A stretch of DNA of 64,000 bases from Pseudotabrizicola formosa (GTDB taxonomy: Bacteria; Pseudomonadota; Alphaproteobacteria; Rhodobacterales; Rhodobacteraceae), in contig NZ_PJOM01000002.1 of assembly GCF_002900965.1 (NCBI RefSeq), positions 1,426,001 to 1,490,000 of the forward strand. Reading direction: 5' to 3'. The position numbers were made by a program, and so were the translations under genes. The notes beneath the pieces were generated by a model, which was not told the DNA's origin, did not search any database, and saw nothing but the letters and a program-made list of their open reading frames with translations. Below, in pieces: positions 43,235 through 52,146 of this stretch (position 1 is its first letter; the number at the start of each line of letters is the position of its first letter).

Positions 43235-44335
43235 CTAGCCGGTGGTCTCCGTTCCGGGCATCACATCTTCCGGTGCCGGGGCCACGGATTTGAGGATGGC
43301 ATAGGCGGTCTTGCCCGGCGCAAGCCCCATCACCTGCGCCGAGCGACGGGTGATCCGGGCCAGTACAGCGCCGGCGGGTGTGACCAGCCGGACCATGACG
43401 CCCGGGCCATCGCCCTGATGCATCGCCTCGATGGTGCCGGGCAGGATGTTCAGCGCCGACAGCCCGACGGGGCGGGCACAGGACAAGATCACGTCATGCG
43501 CCGCGATCCGCAACCGCACCAGATGGCCCGGTTCGGCACGGATGCGCGGCAGGAACAGCGGGATGCCCCCTGCCTCCAACTCGCTCAACCCGTCCGGGTG
43601 CTGACAGACCAGCCGCGCCGCGATCACCGCACCAGCCCCGCGCACACCGACGGGCCAAAGCGCCGGGTTCCCCAGCACGTCGAAGGCCGGGCCAATGCCG
43701 GTCACCCGCCCCGCATCAAGCGCAACCACTGTTGTGGCCACCCGTGCCACTTCGGCGGGGGAATGGCTGACATAGAGGATCGGCACTTGAACTTCGTCGC
43801 GCAACCGCTCGAAATACGGCAGGATTTCGGCCTTGCGCGCTTCATCCAGTGCCGACAGCGGCTCGTCCGCAAGGATCAGCTTTGGCGCGGCCAGCAGGGC
43901 GCGGCCAATCGCAACCCGCTGCCGCTCGCCCCCCGAAAGGCCGGCCGGCCGCCGGTGCAGCAAAGGGCCGATGCCAAGCATTTCGACTACGCGGCCCATG
44001 TCCTCGCGCGCAGCCCCCTTGGGCGCGAACCACGCGCCATAGGACAGGTTCTGCCGCACTGTCAGATGCGGGAACAGCCGCCCTTCCTGAAAGATATAGC
44101 CCAGACGCCGGCGATGCGGCGGCAGGTCCACCGCCGCCGCCGTGTCCAGCAAGCGCCAGCCATCCACCGACACAAGGCCCTGCTCAGGCCGCACCAGACC
44201 TGCCACTGCATTGACAATCGTGGTCTTGCCGGAGCCCGACCGGCCAAACAGCACGGTCACGCCGGGGGGGGCGTCGAACGCCACATCGAGCGTGAACGCC
44301 CCGATCCGATGGGTCAACGCCAGCCGCAGCATCAT
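43235..44335 (-). CDS. modC: molybdate ABC transporter ATP-binding protein
   Basis: 366 residues from an ATG overlapping the modB stop (GATGATG). Walker A GRSGSGKTT (31-39), signature LSGGERQRVAIGR (about 133), Walker B LILADEPLSALDE, then a C-terminal TOBE/MOP domain (about 300-360, SALNILPGTIEAMHQGDGPGVMVRLVTPAGAVLARITRRSAQVMGLAPG) that binds oxyanions. It powers molybdate import with ModB and ModA. Fused open frames crossing modB and modC are an artefact of frame alignment. A TOBE domain is typical of ModC. Confidence 0.95.
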   Translation of the reverse strand: MMLRLALTHRIGAFTLDVAFDAPPGVTVLFGRSGSGKTTIVNAVAGLVRPEQGLVSVDGWRLLDTAAAVDLPPHRRRLGYIFQEGRLFPHLTVRQNLSYGAWFAPKGAAREDMGRVVEMLGIGPLLHRRPAGLSGGERQRVAIGRALLAAPKLILADEPLSALDEARKAEILPYFERLRDEVQVPILYVSHSPAEVARVATTVVALDAGRVTGIGPAFDVLGNPALWPVGVRGAGAVIAARLVCQHPDGLSELEAGGIPLFLPRIRAEPGHLVRLRIAAHDVILSCARPVGLSALNILPGTIEAMHQGDGPGVMVRLVTPAGAVLARITRRSAQVMGLAPGKTAYAILKSVAPAPEDVMPGTETTG

Positions 44336-45030
44336 CCCCCCGCAATCCGGCGGGCCACCGCACGGCTGACCCATTCCGACACCAGCAGCGCCACCATCGC
44401 GATGCCAATGGCCACCCAAACCAGCCGCGCCGCCTGTGCATCGCCGCCGGGCACCTGCAAGGCCGTGTAGATCGCCGTGGGCAGCGTCTGGGTCTGGCCG
44501 GGGATGTTCGAGACAAAGGTGATCGTCGCGCCGAATTCCCCGATCGCCTTGGCAAAGGCCAGGATCACCCCTGCGATGATGCCGGGCAGGATCAAGGGCA
44601 GCGTGACGGTCAGGAACACCCATGGGCGCGACGCCCCCAGCGTGGCCGCCGCCTGTTCCAGCCTGGGGTCCACCGCCTCGATCGCCAGCCTGATGGCGCG
44701 CACCATCAGCGGAAAGGCCATCACCGCCGCCGCCAGCGCCGCCCCGGTCCAGCGGAAGGCAAAGATGATGCCGAACCACTCCTCCAGAAACTGCCCCACA
44801 GCGCCGCGCCGCCCGAAGGTGACAAGCAGCAGATACCCCGTCACCACCGGCGGCAGGATCAGCGGCAGATGCACCAGCCCGTTCAGCACCTGCTTGCCCG
44901 GAAACTCCCAGCGCGCGAGCGCATGCGCGGTCAGGATGCCCAGCGGCAGGCTGACCAGCACCGCCCAGAACGACACTTTCAGCGACAGGGCAACCGCGCG
45001 CCATTCGTCAGGGGAAAGCCAGTCTGCCAT
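44332..45030 (-). CDS. modB: molybdate ABC transporter permease
   Basis: 232 residues, about five to six membrane segments. The EAA-type loop for ModC docking is AATLGASRPWVFLTVTLPLILPGIIAG. GEFGATITFVSNIPGQTQTLPTAIYT is the ModB-specific signature. It lies 10 bp after modA and overlaps modC. Imports molybdate across the inner membrane for Moco enzymes. Confidence 0.95.
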   Translation of the reverse strand: MADWLSPDEWRAVALSLKVSFWAVLVSLPLGILTAHALARWEFPGKQVLNGLVHLPLILPPVVTGYLLLVTFGRRGAVGQFLEEWFGIIFAFRWTGAALAAAVMAFPLMVRAIRLAIEAVDPRLEQAAATLGASRPWVFLTVTLPLILPGIIAGVILAFAKAIGEFGATITFVSNIPGQTQTLPTAIYTALQVPGGDAQAARLVWVAIGIAMVALLVSEWVSRAVARRIAGG

Positions 45031-45040
45031 GCGCGCGCCT

Positions 45041-45802
45041 TCAGTTCAGGACCCTGAAGCCTTGCGCCGCGAAAATCGCAGCCCCCGCCTCAGATGTCAG
45101 CGCCGCAAAAAATGCCGCATCCGCCGCATCTGCCGCCCCGGTCAGCAGCGCACCGGGGAACAGGATCGGCGGATGGCTGTCTGCCGGGAACGTCCCCACC
45201 ACGGTGACCCCGGGGGTGGCGACCGCATCTGTGGCATAGACAATGCCATAGGGGGCCTCGCCAGCTGCCACAAAGGCAAGGGCTGCCCGCACATTGTCGG
45301 CCTGTGCCACCGATGGTGCCACGGCGTCCCACAAGCCAAGGCTTTGCAGCGCCGCCTTGCCATATTGCCCCGCCGGCACAGACTCGGCCAGTCCCATGGC
45401 CAGCCTGCCTTCGCCCAGCAGCCCCGCCAGATCAAGGCCGGGCGATAGCTCGACCGGGGCTGCCCCCGGCCCGCCCACCAGCACCAGCGCGTTGCCAAAC
45501 AGATCGCGCCGGGTCTGCGGCCTGACCAGCCCGGCCTCTTCCACCACATCCATCCATTCCACCGCGGCGGATAGAAAGATATCGGCAGGCGCACCTTCTA
45601 TGATCTGTCGGGCCAACGCGTTCGATCCGGCGTAGCTGATGGTCACGCCATGCCCTGTCGCCGCCTGAAACTCGGCCGCCACGGCATCCAGCGCGGTGCG
45701 CAGCGAGGCGGCGGCAAAGACCACCACCTCCTCCGCCTGCGCCGGAGCGGCAAGACACAGGCTGACCGCACAGGCCAGCAGGGATGTCCGGGCGTGGGTC
45801 AT
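45041..45802 (-). CDS. modA: molybdate-binding periplasmic protein
   Basis: 253 residues from ATG 45802. Signal peptide about 1-23 (ending APAQA). Oxyanion-binding motifs FAAASLRTALDAVAAEF (Ser near residue 34) and YAGSNALARQI, then VYATDAVATPG and a C-terminal AAIFAAQGF typical of ModA. It captures molybdate or tungstate and delivers it to ModB. First gene of modABC; the 100 bp upstream to the argE-like stop may carry the operon promoter, but no ModE palindrome was spotted. Confidence 0.94.
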   Translation of the reverse strand: MTHARTSLLACAVSLCLAAPAQAEEVVVFAAASLRTALDAVAAEFQAATGHGVTISYAGSNALARQIIEGAPADIFLSAAVEWMDVVEEAGLVRPQTRRDLFGNALVLVGGPGAAPVELSPGLDLAGLLGEGRLAMGLAESVPAGQYGKAALQSLGLWDAVAPSVAQADNVRAALAFVAAGEAPYGIVYATDAVATPGVTVVGTFPADSHPPILFPGALLTGAADAADAAFFAALTSEAGAAIFAAQGFRVLN

Positions 45803-45902
45803 ACGTGGCTTTCTTGCTTGGGGGCAGCGGTTTGTGGCTCTGTCAACCAGAGTCCTGCAATTCGCGGCGCAAGGCAAGGGGCCGCTCCAGTTCTCCCACA
45901 GC

Positions 45903-47033
45903 CTAGGACAGCTCTGCGGCCAGCCTTTCCAGCATCTGGCAGCAGGCCGCCAGCTCTGCGCCGGTGATGTATTCGTCAGGCCGGTGCGCCCGCAGGATCG
46001 CCCCCGGGCCGCAGATGATGGACGCAATCCCTGCAGCATGGAACAGCCCGGCCTCGGTGCCATAGCTGACCGAAGGCAGTGCCGGTTGACCGGTCAGGCG
46101 CTCCAGCAGCTCGGCCAGTGCCGGATCTTCTGGCGGCGGCAGCGCGGGGTAGCTGCTCAGCTCACTGTGCGATACGCGCAGCGCCGTACCGTCAGCCACC
46201 AGATCGGCCAGCCGGTCAAGCACCATCGCGGTGATCGCCTCTGGCGGCTGTCCGGGAACAGAGCGCACCTCCATGCGGACCCGGCAACAGTCGGGAATGA
46301 TGTTGACCGCTGACCCGCCCTGCACCACCCCCGCGACAATGGTCGGCCCGGGCGGGACAAAACGCGCATCAAAAGGCCCCTCCGATGCCAGCCGCGCCGC
46401 CAGATCACGGATGAACACCAGCATCTCGGCCGCCGGATACAGCGCGTTGATCCCCAGATCAGGCTGGGCGGAATGCGCGGCGCGCCCCTCGATCACCAGT
46501 TCCGTGGCCTGCTTTCCCTTGTGCGACAGCACCGGGCGCAGATCCGTCGGCTCCCCAACGATACAGGCCAGCGGCGGGGCGCAAAGGCCGGGCAACCGGT
46601 CAATCAGATGGCGCACCCCGCGGCATCCGATCTCCTCATCATAGGAAAACGCAAGATGAATGGGCTGTCGCAGGTCCATCGCCTGAAACGCAGGCACCAT
46701 GGCGATCATGCAGGCGAGAAAGCCCTTCATGTCGCTTGCCCCCCGGCCAAACAGCCGGTCGCCTTCGGCGCGCAGCCGGAACGGGTCAGAGGTCCAGATC
46801 TGGCCGTCAACCGGCACCACATCCATATGGCCAGACAGAATATAACCGGGCACATCGCGCGGGCCGATGCTGGCGAACAGATTGACCCTGTCCCCCTCTG
46901 GCCCGGTGATCACGCTGCATTCCAGCCCATGCCGCGCCAGATGGCTGCGGACACATTCTGCCATGCGGGTATTGGGCTGGCCGGGCAGATCCGGGATCGC
47001 CACCAGATCAGCCAGAATCGACTCGGGTGTCAT
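45903..47033 (-). CDS. argE: acetylornithine deacetylase / M20 family peptidase
   Basis: 376 residues of the M20 zinc peptidase family. Metal-binding motifs: SGHMDVVPVDG (His and Asp), RGASDMKG (Asp), YDEEIGCRG (catalytic and metal Glu) and a C-terminal His in AHRPDEYI. It is closest in pattern to ArgE, which cleaves N-acetylornithine to ornithine plus acetate. No arg genes are adjacent, so a different N-acyl substrate is possible. A GC-rich hairpin (stem GCCCGCAC / GTGCGGGC, 47122-47142) lies upstream of its start. Confidence 0.88.
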   Translation of the reverse strand: MTPESILADLVAIPDLPGQPNTRMAECVRSHLARHGLECSVITGPEGDRVNLFASIGPRDVPGYILSGHMDVVPVDGQIWTSDPFRLRAEGDRLFGRGASDMKGFLACMIAMVPAFQAMDLRQPIHLAFSYDEEIGCRGVRHLIDRLPGLCAPPLACIVGEPTDLRPVLSHKGKQATELVIEGRAAHSAQPDLGINALYPAAEMLVFIRDLAARLASEGPFDARFVPPGPTIVAGVVQGGSAVNIIPDCCRVRMEVRSVPGQPPEAITAMVLDRLADLVADGTALRVSHSELSSYPALPPPEDPALAELLERLTGQPALPSVSYGTEAGLFHAAGIASIICGPGAILRAHRPDEYITGAELAACCQMLERLAAELS

Positions 47034-47280
47034 GGGGCCTTCCTCTGGGTTGCGCCTGCCCCATCATCGCGCCCGCCGCGCGCAAGGCAAGCCCGCGTCG
47101 CAGTATGCTTTGCGCAAATGCGCCCGCACCCGCCGTGCGGGCATGGCGGTTGACCGGCCCTGACGATACGACCGGCCGACGCCATGATTTGCACGCCCTG
47201 CAAAGCTGTGGTCCACTCTACGCTGCCCGCTACCGGGCGGGATCAGACGCAACCCCGGCTGCACCACTGGACATCCGCTT

Positions 47281-47835
47281 ATGGCCCAAAGCTATCCTTT
47301 CGACCCCGCGCTTGACGTCTGCGCTCTTGCACGGGCGCTTGTCGGCGCGCATCTGACGGTGCGCGGTGCCGGTGGGGTGATCATCGAGACCGAGGCCTAT
47401 GCGCGCGACGACCCAGCGTCACACAGCCATCGGGGACCGACGCCACGCAACCGCAGCATGTTCGGCCCGCCCGGCCATGCCTATGTCTACCGGTCCTATG
47501 GCATTCATCTATGCCTGAATGTGGTGGGCCGCCCCGGTGAGGCGGTTCTGATCCGCGCCCTCATGCCTGACACCGGTCTTGGCCTGATGCGGCAACGCCG
47601 CCCCCTTGGGCCCTTGTGCGCCGGGCCGGGCCGGCTGTGTCAGGCGCTGGACGTGCAGATGAGCGATGATGGCAGGGCCTTTGACGGCGATGCGCTGGTG
47701 CTGGTCGCGCGCAGGGGTGCCCCGCCCGATCTCCTGACCGGGCCCCGCATCGGACTAAGCCGCGCAACCGACCGACCCTGGCGCTTTGGTCTGGCCGGAG
47801 CACCGGGACTGAGCCGGGCGTTTCCGGCGCAATAA
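47281..47835 (+). CDS. mpg: 3-methyladenine DNA glycosylase (AAG/Mpg family)
   Basis: 184 residues of the Mpg/AAG family that removes alkylated purines such as 3-methyladenine and hypoxanthine. Motifs: IIETEAYARDDPASHSHRGPTPRN (catalytic Glu in TEAY), MFGPPGHAYVYRSYGIHLCLNVV, and GPGRLCQAL (nucleotide-flipping pocket). Length is typical. Single gene, divergent from the argE-like gene across 247 bp that contain no other gene. Confidence 0.92.
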   Translation: MAQSYPFDPALDVCALARALVGAHLTVRGAGGVIIETEAYARDDPASHSHRGPTPRNRSMFGPPGHAYVYRSYGIHLCLNVVGRPGEAVLIRALMPDTGLGLMRQRRPLGPLCAGPGRLCQALDVQMSDDGRAFDGDALVLVARRGAPPDLLTGPRIGLSRATDRPWRFGLAGAPGLSRAFPAQ

Positions 47836-47954
47836 GGCGCTTGACGCGTCCAGCGGTGCGTGGGCCAGCCCATTCTCGCCGCTGTCACAGAACAGCACGC
47901 CCACCGGAAGGATCAATCCTGCTGTGTTCGGTCAGGTTGGGTTGAGCAGGTCGT

Positions 47955-49334
47955 TCAGCGGCCAACGATGCGGTTCGCCAGTCTGGCGAGCCGCGAGGTG
48001 CGCAACCCGCCCTTGGCTGCTTCGCGCCGGTCGGCCAGGTTGTACAGCCAGTACATGCCATGCACGCCAAGCCAGCGGAACGGCTCCACCTCCCATTTGC
48101 GGGGCTTGCGGTTGACCCATGGCAGCGTGGTCCGCTCGGTCTGCTTGTCCAGCACCAGATCGGCCAAGGTCTGCCCCGACAGATTGGACGTGGACACCCC
48201 AAGCCCGACATAGCCCCCAGCCCAGCCGATGCCGGTCTGCGGATCCAGCCCCGCCGTGGTGCACCAGTCGCGCGGCACACCCAGAACGCCACACCATGCG
48301 TGGTCCAGTTTCAGGCTTCGGGTCTGCGGCAGCATCCGGTACAGAATGTCTTTCAGTTTTTCCACCGTTTCGGCCTGGGTTTCGCCATTCACATCGGTCC
48401 GGGACCCGAACCGGTACGGCACGCCCCGGCCTCCCATGGCGATGCGGTTGTCCTGAGTGCGCTGCGCATAGCAATAGGCATGCGACGCATCGCCGAACAC
48501 TTCATAGCCGGTCCAGCCCAGGTCCTCCCACATCTCGTCGGGCACGGGTTCTGTCACCACGATGGCACTGTTCAGCGGAATCCACTCCCGCGCATTGCCG
48601 GGAATGCCATGGGTAAACCCCTCGGTCGCCCGCACGATCCGGTGCGCCGCCACCGTGCCGCGATTGGTGGTGACATGGCCCTTGCGGATGCCAGTCACCG
48701 TGGTCTGTTCATAGATCGCAACCCCCTTGCGGGAGACGGCCTCGGCCAAACCGCGCACCAGCTTGGCCGGCTGCACCCGGGCGACACCGCCTGTCACCAA
48801 TGCGCCCTGCACATCCTTGATGCGGATGCGGGCGGCGGCCTCGGCCGCACCAATCAGATGGCTGCGCGCCTGAGGCACGCCCCAGGCCATGTCATCGGCC
48901 TGTTCGGCACGCAGCCGCTCCATCTGGGCGGGGGTGCAGGCAAAGGTCAGGCAATCGGTGCGCCGGATGTTCGCGTCAATCCCTTCCGCCTCACAAACGC
49001 GGATCACTTCATCCACCGTTGCGCGCAGCTGCCGTTCAAAATCGATCACGCCTTCACGGGTGCCGGTGGACAGGTATTTCGAGCGGTTCCACGAAAACCC
49101 GCCAGAGCACCAGCCGCCATTGCGCCCCGAGGCCCCAAAGCCGGCAAACTCCTTCTCGATGATGGCAATCGACAGATCGGGATTGGCCGCTTTCAGGTAA
49201 TAGGCCGTCCAGAGCCCGGTATAGCCTGCCCCCACAATGCAGACATCGACATCGATATCGCCGGGCAGTGCCGCCCGGTATGCGGGCAGGCCGCCCATAT
49301 CGGCGTACCAGAAAGACACATCGCCGTTCTTCAT
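47955..49334 (-). CDS. FAD-dependent oxidoreductase (DadA/PuuB-like)
   Basis: 459 residues from an ATG with AGGA 5 nt upstream; further in-frame Met codons lie up to 49379. The N-terminal dinucleotide-binding motif CIVGAGYTGLWTAYYLK and GFGASGRNGGWCSGG (flavin contact) place it in the DAO/glycine-oxidase family near DadA and gamma-glutamylputrescine oxidase (PuuB). It would oxidise an amine or amino acid to an imine. A C-terminal basic tail follows the catalytic domain. It is on the same strand as, and 243 bp after, the aldo/keto reductase-Rid fusion, and may be part of the same pathway. Confidence 0.88.
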   Translation of the reverse strand: MKNGDVSFWYADMGGLPAYRAALPGDIDVDVCIVGAGYTGLWTAYYLKAANPDLSIAIIEKEFAGFGASGRNGGWCSGGFSWNRSKYLSTGTREGVIDFERQLRATVDEVIRVCEAEGIDANIRRTDCLTFACTPAQMERLRAEQADDMAWGVPQARSHLIGAAEAAARIRIKDVQGALVTGGVARVQPAKLVRGLAEAVSRKGVAIYEQTTVTGIRKGHVTTNRGTVAAHRIVRATEGFTHGIPGNAREWIPLNSAIVVTEPVPDEMWEDLGWTGYEVFGDASHAYCYAQRTQDNRIAMGGRGVPYRFGSRTDVNGETQAETVEKLKDILYRMLPQTRSLKLDHAWCGVLGVPRDWCTTAGLDPQTGIGWAGGYVGLGVSTSNLSGQTLADLVLDKQTERTTLPWVNRKPRKWEVEPFRWLGVHGMYWLYNLADRREAAKGGLRTSRLARLANRIVGR

Positions 49335-49577
49335 CGCGTTCCTCATCTTATCCGTCATGCCCCGCAGTCGAACCGTCATCGGCCAGAGGCGGGCCGTCCT
49401 CTGGGTTCCGGATCAGTTCGACCGTGCTGCCGATTGCAGGAGGGAAGAACAGGATTTCAACGATTCTATGGCGCGGCGGCAGTCCGCATGACGCGCGCAA
49501 ACGCGCCTGCCGGTGTTGCCAGCAGTCTTTGGTGGCCATGGAGTGAAAATTGGCAGGCCGTCCAGGGTCAAGGTGGC

Positions 49578-51032
49578 CTACCCGTCGCGCAACAGTGCTT
49601 CGGCCTCGATTTCTACACGGTGATCCCCGATCAGCCCGGCGACCCGCACCAAGGTGTTGGCGGGCTTAACCGAACCGAACACCCGCCCATGCGCGGCAGA
49701 TACCGCCATCACATCGGACTCGTCGGTGATGTAGATCCGCGTCCGCACGATGTCTTCGGCCTGCCCGCCGAGCGAGGTGACCGCCGCCACGATCCGGTCA
49801 AGGATATAGGTCGCCTGCGCCCCGGCATCCTGTGGTGCCACTGCGCGCGACACGCCCGCCACAGCCGTAGTGCCCGATACCAGAATCCGATCCCCGATCC
49901 GCTGTGCGCGGCAATAGCCGGCGATGTCTTCCCATTTTGACCCGGTCAGCACCTGCGCCCCGCCCGGCACCGGCTGCGGCACAAAAGCCTTCGGCACCTC
50001 CGACAGGTGATGCGACAGGTCGCCAGAAGCGGTCAGGAAGGGCGGCCTGCGGTATTCATCGCCACAATCGCCCGGAATCGGGGTGGTGGCAGCAAACGCC
50101 GCCTCCAGCGTGGCACGGTCCTCCGCGTCCAGCGCGAAGGCAAAGAGGTTGAGGTTGTCGCTTGCATGCATCGCCTCGCCCAGACGCGCGCCAATGATCA
50201 CGCCCGCAACGCGGCTCTGCTCCAGCACCCAGCGGGTCGCGATGTTGGAGATCGAGACGCCATGTTTGCGCGCCACGCGCGCCGCTGCCTGCAGCACGGT
50301 CTGGAACGCGTCCCACCCGCCTGCGGCCTGGATGAAGCGGTGATACTTCATCTTGGACCAGTCGGCGATCTGCGCAGGCTCGGGCTGGCCCAGCCAACGG
50401 TCCGACAGGAACCCGCCGTTCAGCGTGCCATAGCCAAGGATCCACGCGCCGTGTCGCGCGCAAACCGCCGCCAGATCCCCCGCCGCGCGACGGTCCATCA
50501 GTGAAAAACTGACCTGGTTGGTCAGAAGCGGTACGCCGTCCGACAGCGCCAGATTGAAATGCGCGGCATCAAAATTGGTGACGCCCAACTCGCCGATCAG
50601 CCCCTCGTCGCGCAGGCGCGCCAGTTCGTGCAGCGCGTCCAGCCAGGCCGGATGCTCGAACGTCCACCAATGGAACTGCAACAGGTCCACCCGGTCCACC
50701 CCCAGCCGCCGCAAGCGGTCCGTCACCCCGGCGCGCACCACTTCAGCCGTCATCGGCCCCGGCGCGGGGCACCATTTGGTCAGCGCCACGGGGCGTGGGT
50801 CACCGCCGCGCGCGAGCAGCCGCCCAGTGATGATCTCGGCGCTGCCGTAGTGATCGGCCATGTCAAAGGTATCGAACCCCGCCGCCGCATAATCGGCCAG
50901 CCAGCCCGCCCCCGTCTCGGGGTCGATGGTGGCACCATCCTTTTCGATATCAGCCACCTGCCACAACCCGGTCAGGGCGCGCGAAATCTCCAAACTATCG
51001 GTCAGGCGCAGGCGGTCTGGTCTGGCGGTCAT
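49578..51032 (-). CDS. aldo/keto reductase fused to a C-terminal Rid-family domain
   Basis: 484 residues in two domains. Residues about 1-325 are an aldo/keto reductase with an intact tetrad: Asp57 and Tyr62 (FDMADHYG), Lys86 (LTKW) and His121 (LLQFHWW). About 345-484 is a RidA/YjgF domain (YCRAQRIGDRILVSGTTAV ... IYITDESDV ... VRVAGLIGDHRVEIEAEAL). The RidA position that carries catalytic Arg105 reads Gly466 here, so imine-deaminase activity is doubtful. The gene starts 3 bp after the gntR stop. The fusion suggests a coupled step on one substrate. Confidence 0.9.
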   Translation of the reverse strand: MTARPDRLRLTDSLEISRALTGLWQVADIEKDGATIDPETGAGWLADYAAAGFDTFDMADHYGSAEIITGRLLARGGDPRPVALTKWCPAPGPMTAEVVRAGVTDRLRRLGVDRVDLLQFHWWTFEHPAWLDALHELARLRDEGLIGELGVTNFDAAHFNLALSDGVPLLTNQVSFSLMDRRAAGDLAAVCARHGAWILGYGTLNGGFLSDRWLGQPEPAQIADWSKMKYHRFIQAAGGWDAFQTVLQAAARVARKHGVSISNIATRWVLEQSRVAGVIIGARLGEAMHASDNLNLFAFALDAEDRATLEAAFAATTPIPGDCGDEYRRPPFLTASGDLSHHLSEVPKAFVPQPVPGGAQVLTGSKWEDIAGYCRAQRIGDRILVSGTTAVAGVSRAVAPQDAGAQATYILDRIVAAVTSLGGQAEDIVRTRIYITDESDVMAVSAAHGRVFGSVKPANTLVRVAGLIGDHRVEIEAEALLRDG

Positions 51033-51035
51033 GGG

Positions 51036-51689
51036 TCAGCTTTCGGGGATAAGGAAACGGAAGGATCGGGTGATGTCAGCCTGCAGCGCTGCCTGTGCGG
51101 CAGAGCGGTCGCGCGCGCGCAGGGCCGCCACGATCTCATGGTGATGCGCATGTTCGGCAATCTGCCCGGCCTGCGGACGATTGATGATCAGGTTGAGATA
51201 GGCCCCATATTGCAGCCACAGCGCCTGTATCAGTGGCAGCAGCACGTCAGAGCCGGAATATCCGTAGAGCGTGAAGTGGAAATCGTGGTTGGCCACCAGA
51301 TCAGGCAGATTGTCCGGCCCGTCCTTGGCGCGGGTCAGGATGGCATCCAGCATGTCGATGCCTGCAGCATCGATCCGGTCCATCGCCTGATCCAGCACCA
51401 GACGTTCCAGCGCCAGTCGCGCCGCCATCAGGTCCGCTGCGCGACGGGCATCAAAATGCGGCACCATCAGCGTGCGCGACGGCGTATCGACCAACGCGCC
51501 TTCGGCCACCAGCCGCCGCACCGCCTCACGCACAGGGGTCATCGACACGCCCAGTTGTTCGGCCAACATGCGCAGACTGAGCGTATCGCCGGGGGCGAAG
51601 GCGCCGCGGGTAAAAGCATCGCGGAGCGCGAAATAGGCATTCTCGCGCAACTTGGTCAGGTCGAGACGGGCAATGGCCTGAGTGTTCAT
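51036..51689 (-). CDS. GntR-family transcriptional regulator (FCD type)
   Basis: 217 residues from ATG 51689; longer in-frame starts (51710, 51734) would cut into a palindrome. A winged-helix GntR domain (about 10-75, RENAYFALRDAFTRGAFAPGDTLSLRMLAEQLGVSMTPVREAVRRLVAEGAL) is followed by an FCD effector domain with the metal/ligand His pattern (DFHFTLYG, HHHEIVAALRARD). FCD regulators bind organic acids or amino acids. It probably controls its own operon and the divergent one through the 51716-51738 palindrome. Confidence 0.92.
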   Translation of the reverse strand: MNTQAIARLDLTKLRENAYFALRDAFTRGAFAPGDTLSLRMLAEQLGVSMTPVREAVRRLVAEGALVDTPSRTLMVPHFDARRAADLMAARLALERLVLDQAMDRIDAAGIDMLDAILTRAKDGPDNLPDLVANHDFHFTLYGYSGSDVLLPLIQALWLQYGAYLNLIINRPQAGQIAEHAHHHEIVAALRARDRSAAQAALQADITRSFRFLIPES

Positions 51690-51697
51690 GGTGACTC

Positions 51698-51727
51698 TTG
51701 ACAGACTCATTGGGTATCTTTGATAAA
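51698..51727 (+). promoter_or_regulatory. promoter of the TIGR04076-AKR-ABC operon
   Basis: TTGACA (51698-51703), 18-bp spacer, GATAAA (51722-51727). The -35 is the full consensus. The -10 lies inside the GntR palindrome, so binding would block RNA polymerase. The leader to the first ATG (51775) is about 40 nt. Confidence 0.65.
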
Positions 51728-51738
51728 ATATCACAGAT
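51716..51738. promoter_or_regulatory. 23-bp palindromic operator (likely GntR site)
   Basis: ATCTtTGATA-AAA-TATCAcAGAT is an inverted repeat of 10-bp arms around a 3-bp centre; 9 of 10 arm positions are symmetric. It sits in the gap between gntR and the divergent operon and overlaps the -10 element of the plus-strand promoter. FadR/GntR proteins bind similar short palindromes. The effector would relieve repression. Confidence 0.75.
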
Positions 51739-51774
51739 CACAAGTGACTCGGTCAAGCCCGGAAAGGCGCATCG

Positions 51775-52146
51775 ATGGAACGAGACGGCGAACGCGGGTT
51801 CTGGCTTTATGATCTGCGGGTCGACACCGTGCTGGACGGGCGCGTCCCGGTCTGTCGCCATATCGAAGGCGAGTCGTTTCGCGTGATCGGCGAAAACCTT
51901 GTGTTCGACGCAGGCCAGCAGGTGTCGATGTATGCCCTCATCGGCGTGTTGCCCCACCTGCCCGCCCGCCAACGCGACACCGACCCGGATGACTGGATGA
52001 GCACAGACGCCGAAATTGCCTGCGCAGATCCGCATTGCGGAGGGCGGTTCCGGATCGTGCGGGAAGGCCGCCGCTGGTATTCCCATGCCGCGACCACCGG
52101 TCTGCCCGACCAGCGCGCCACACCCTATTGGAAAGACTCCGAATGA
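51775..52146 (+). CDS. TIGR04076 family protein
   Basis: 123 residues. YDLRVDTVLDGRVPVCRHIEGESFRV at the start, then MYALIGVLPHLPARQRDTDPDDWM and IACADPHCGGRFRIVREG with CADPHC. These match the small TIGR04076 family (cys-rich, unknown function). A GGAAAGG Shine-Dalgarno precedes the ATG. It overlaps the following reductase gene by 4 bp and is the first gene of the eight-gene operon. Its role is unknown; the CxxHC-type residues could bind metal. Confidence 0.78.
   Translation: MERDGERGFWLYDLRVDTVLDGRVPVCRHIEGESFRVIGENLVFDAGQQVSMYALIGVLPHLPARQRDTDPDDWMSTDAEIACADPHCGGRFRIVREGRRWYSHAATTGLPDQRATPYWKDSE

Noticed and set aside
43235-45004. 589-residue frame covering modC and part of modB
   Set aside because: The N-terminal part is out of frame with the real ModB; modB (44332-45030) and modC (43235-44335) are separate genes with standard lengths.
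47122-47142. 8-bp hairpin between argE-like and mpg genes
   Set aside because: It lies between divergent genes and lacks a T-run, so it is not a terminator; no other role could be supported.
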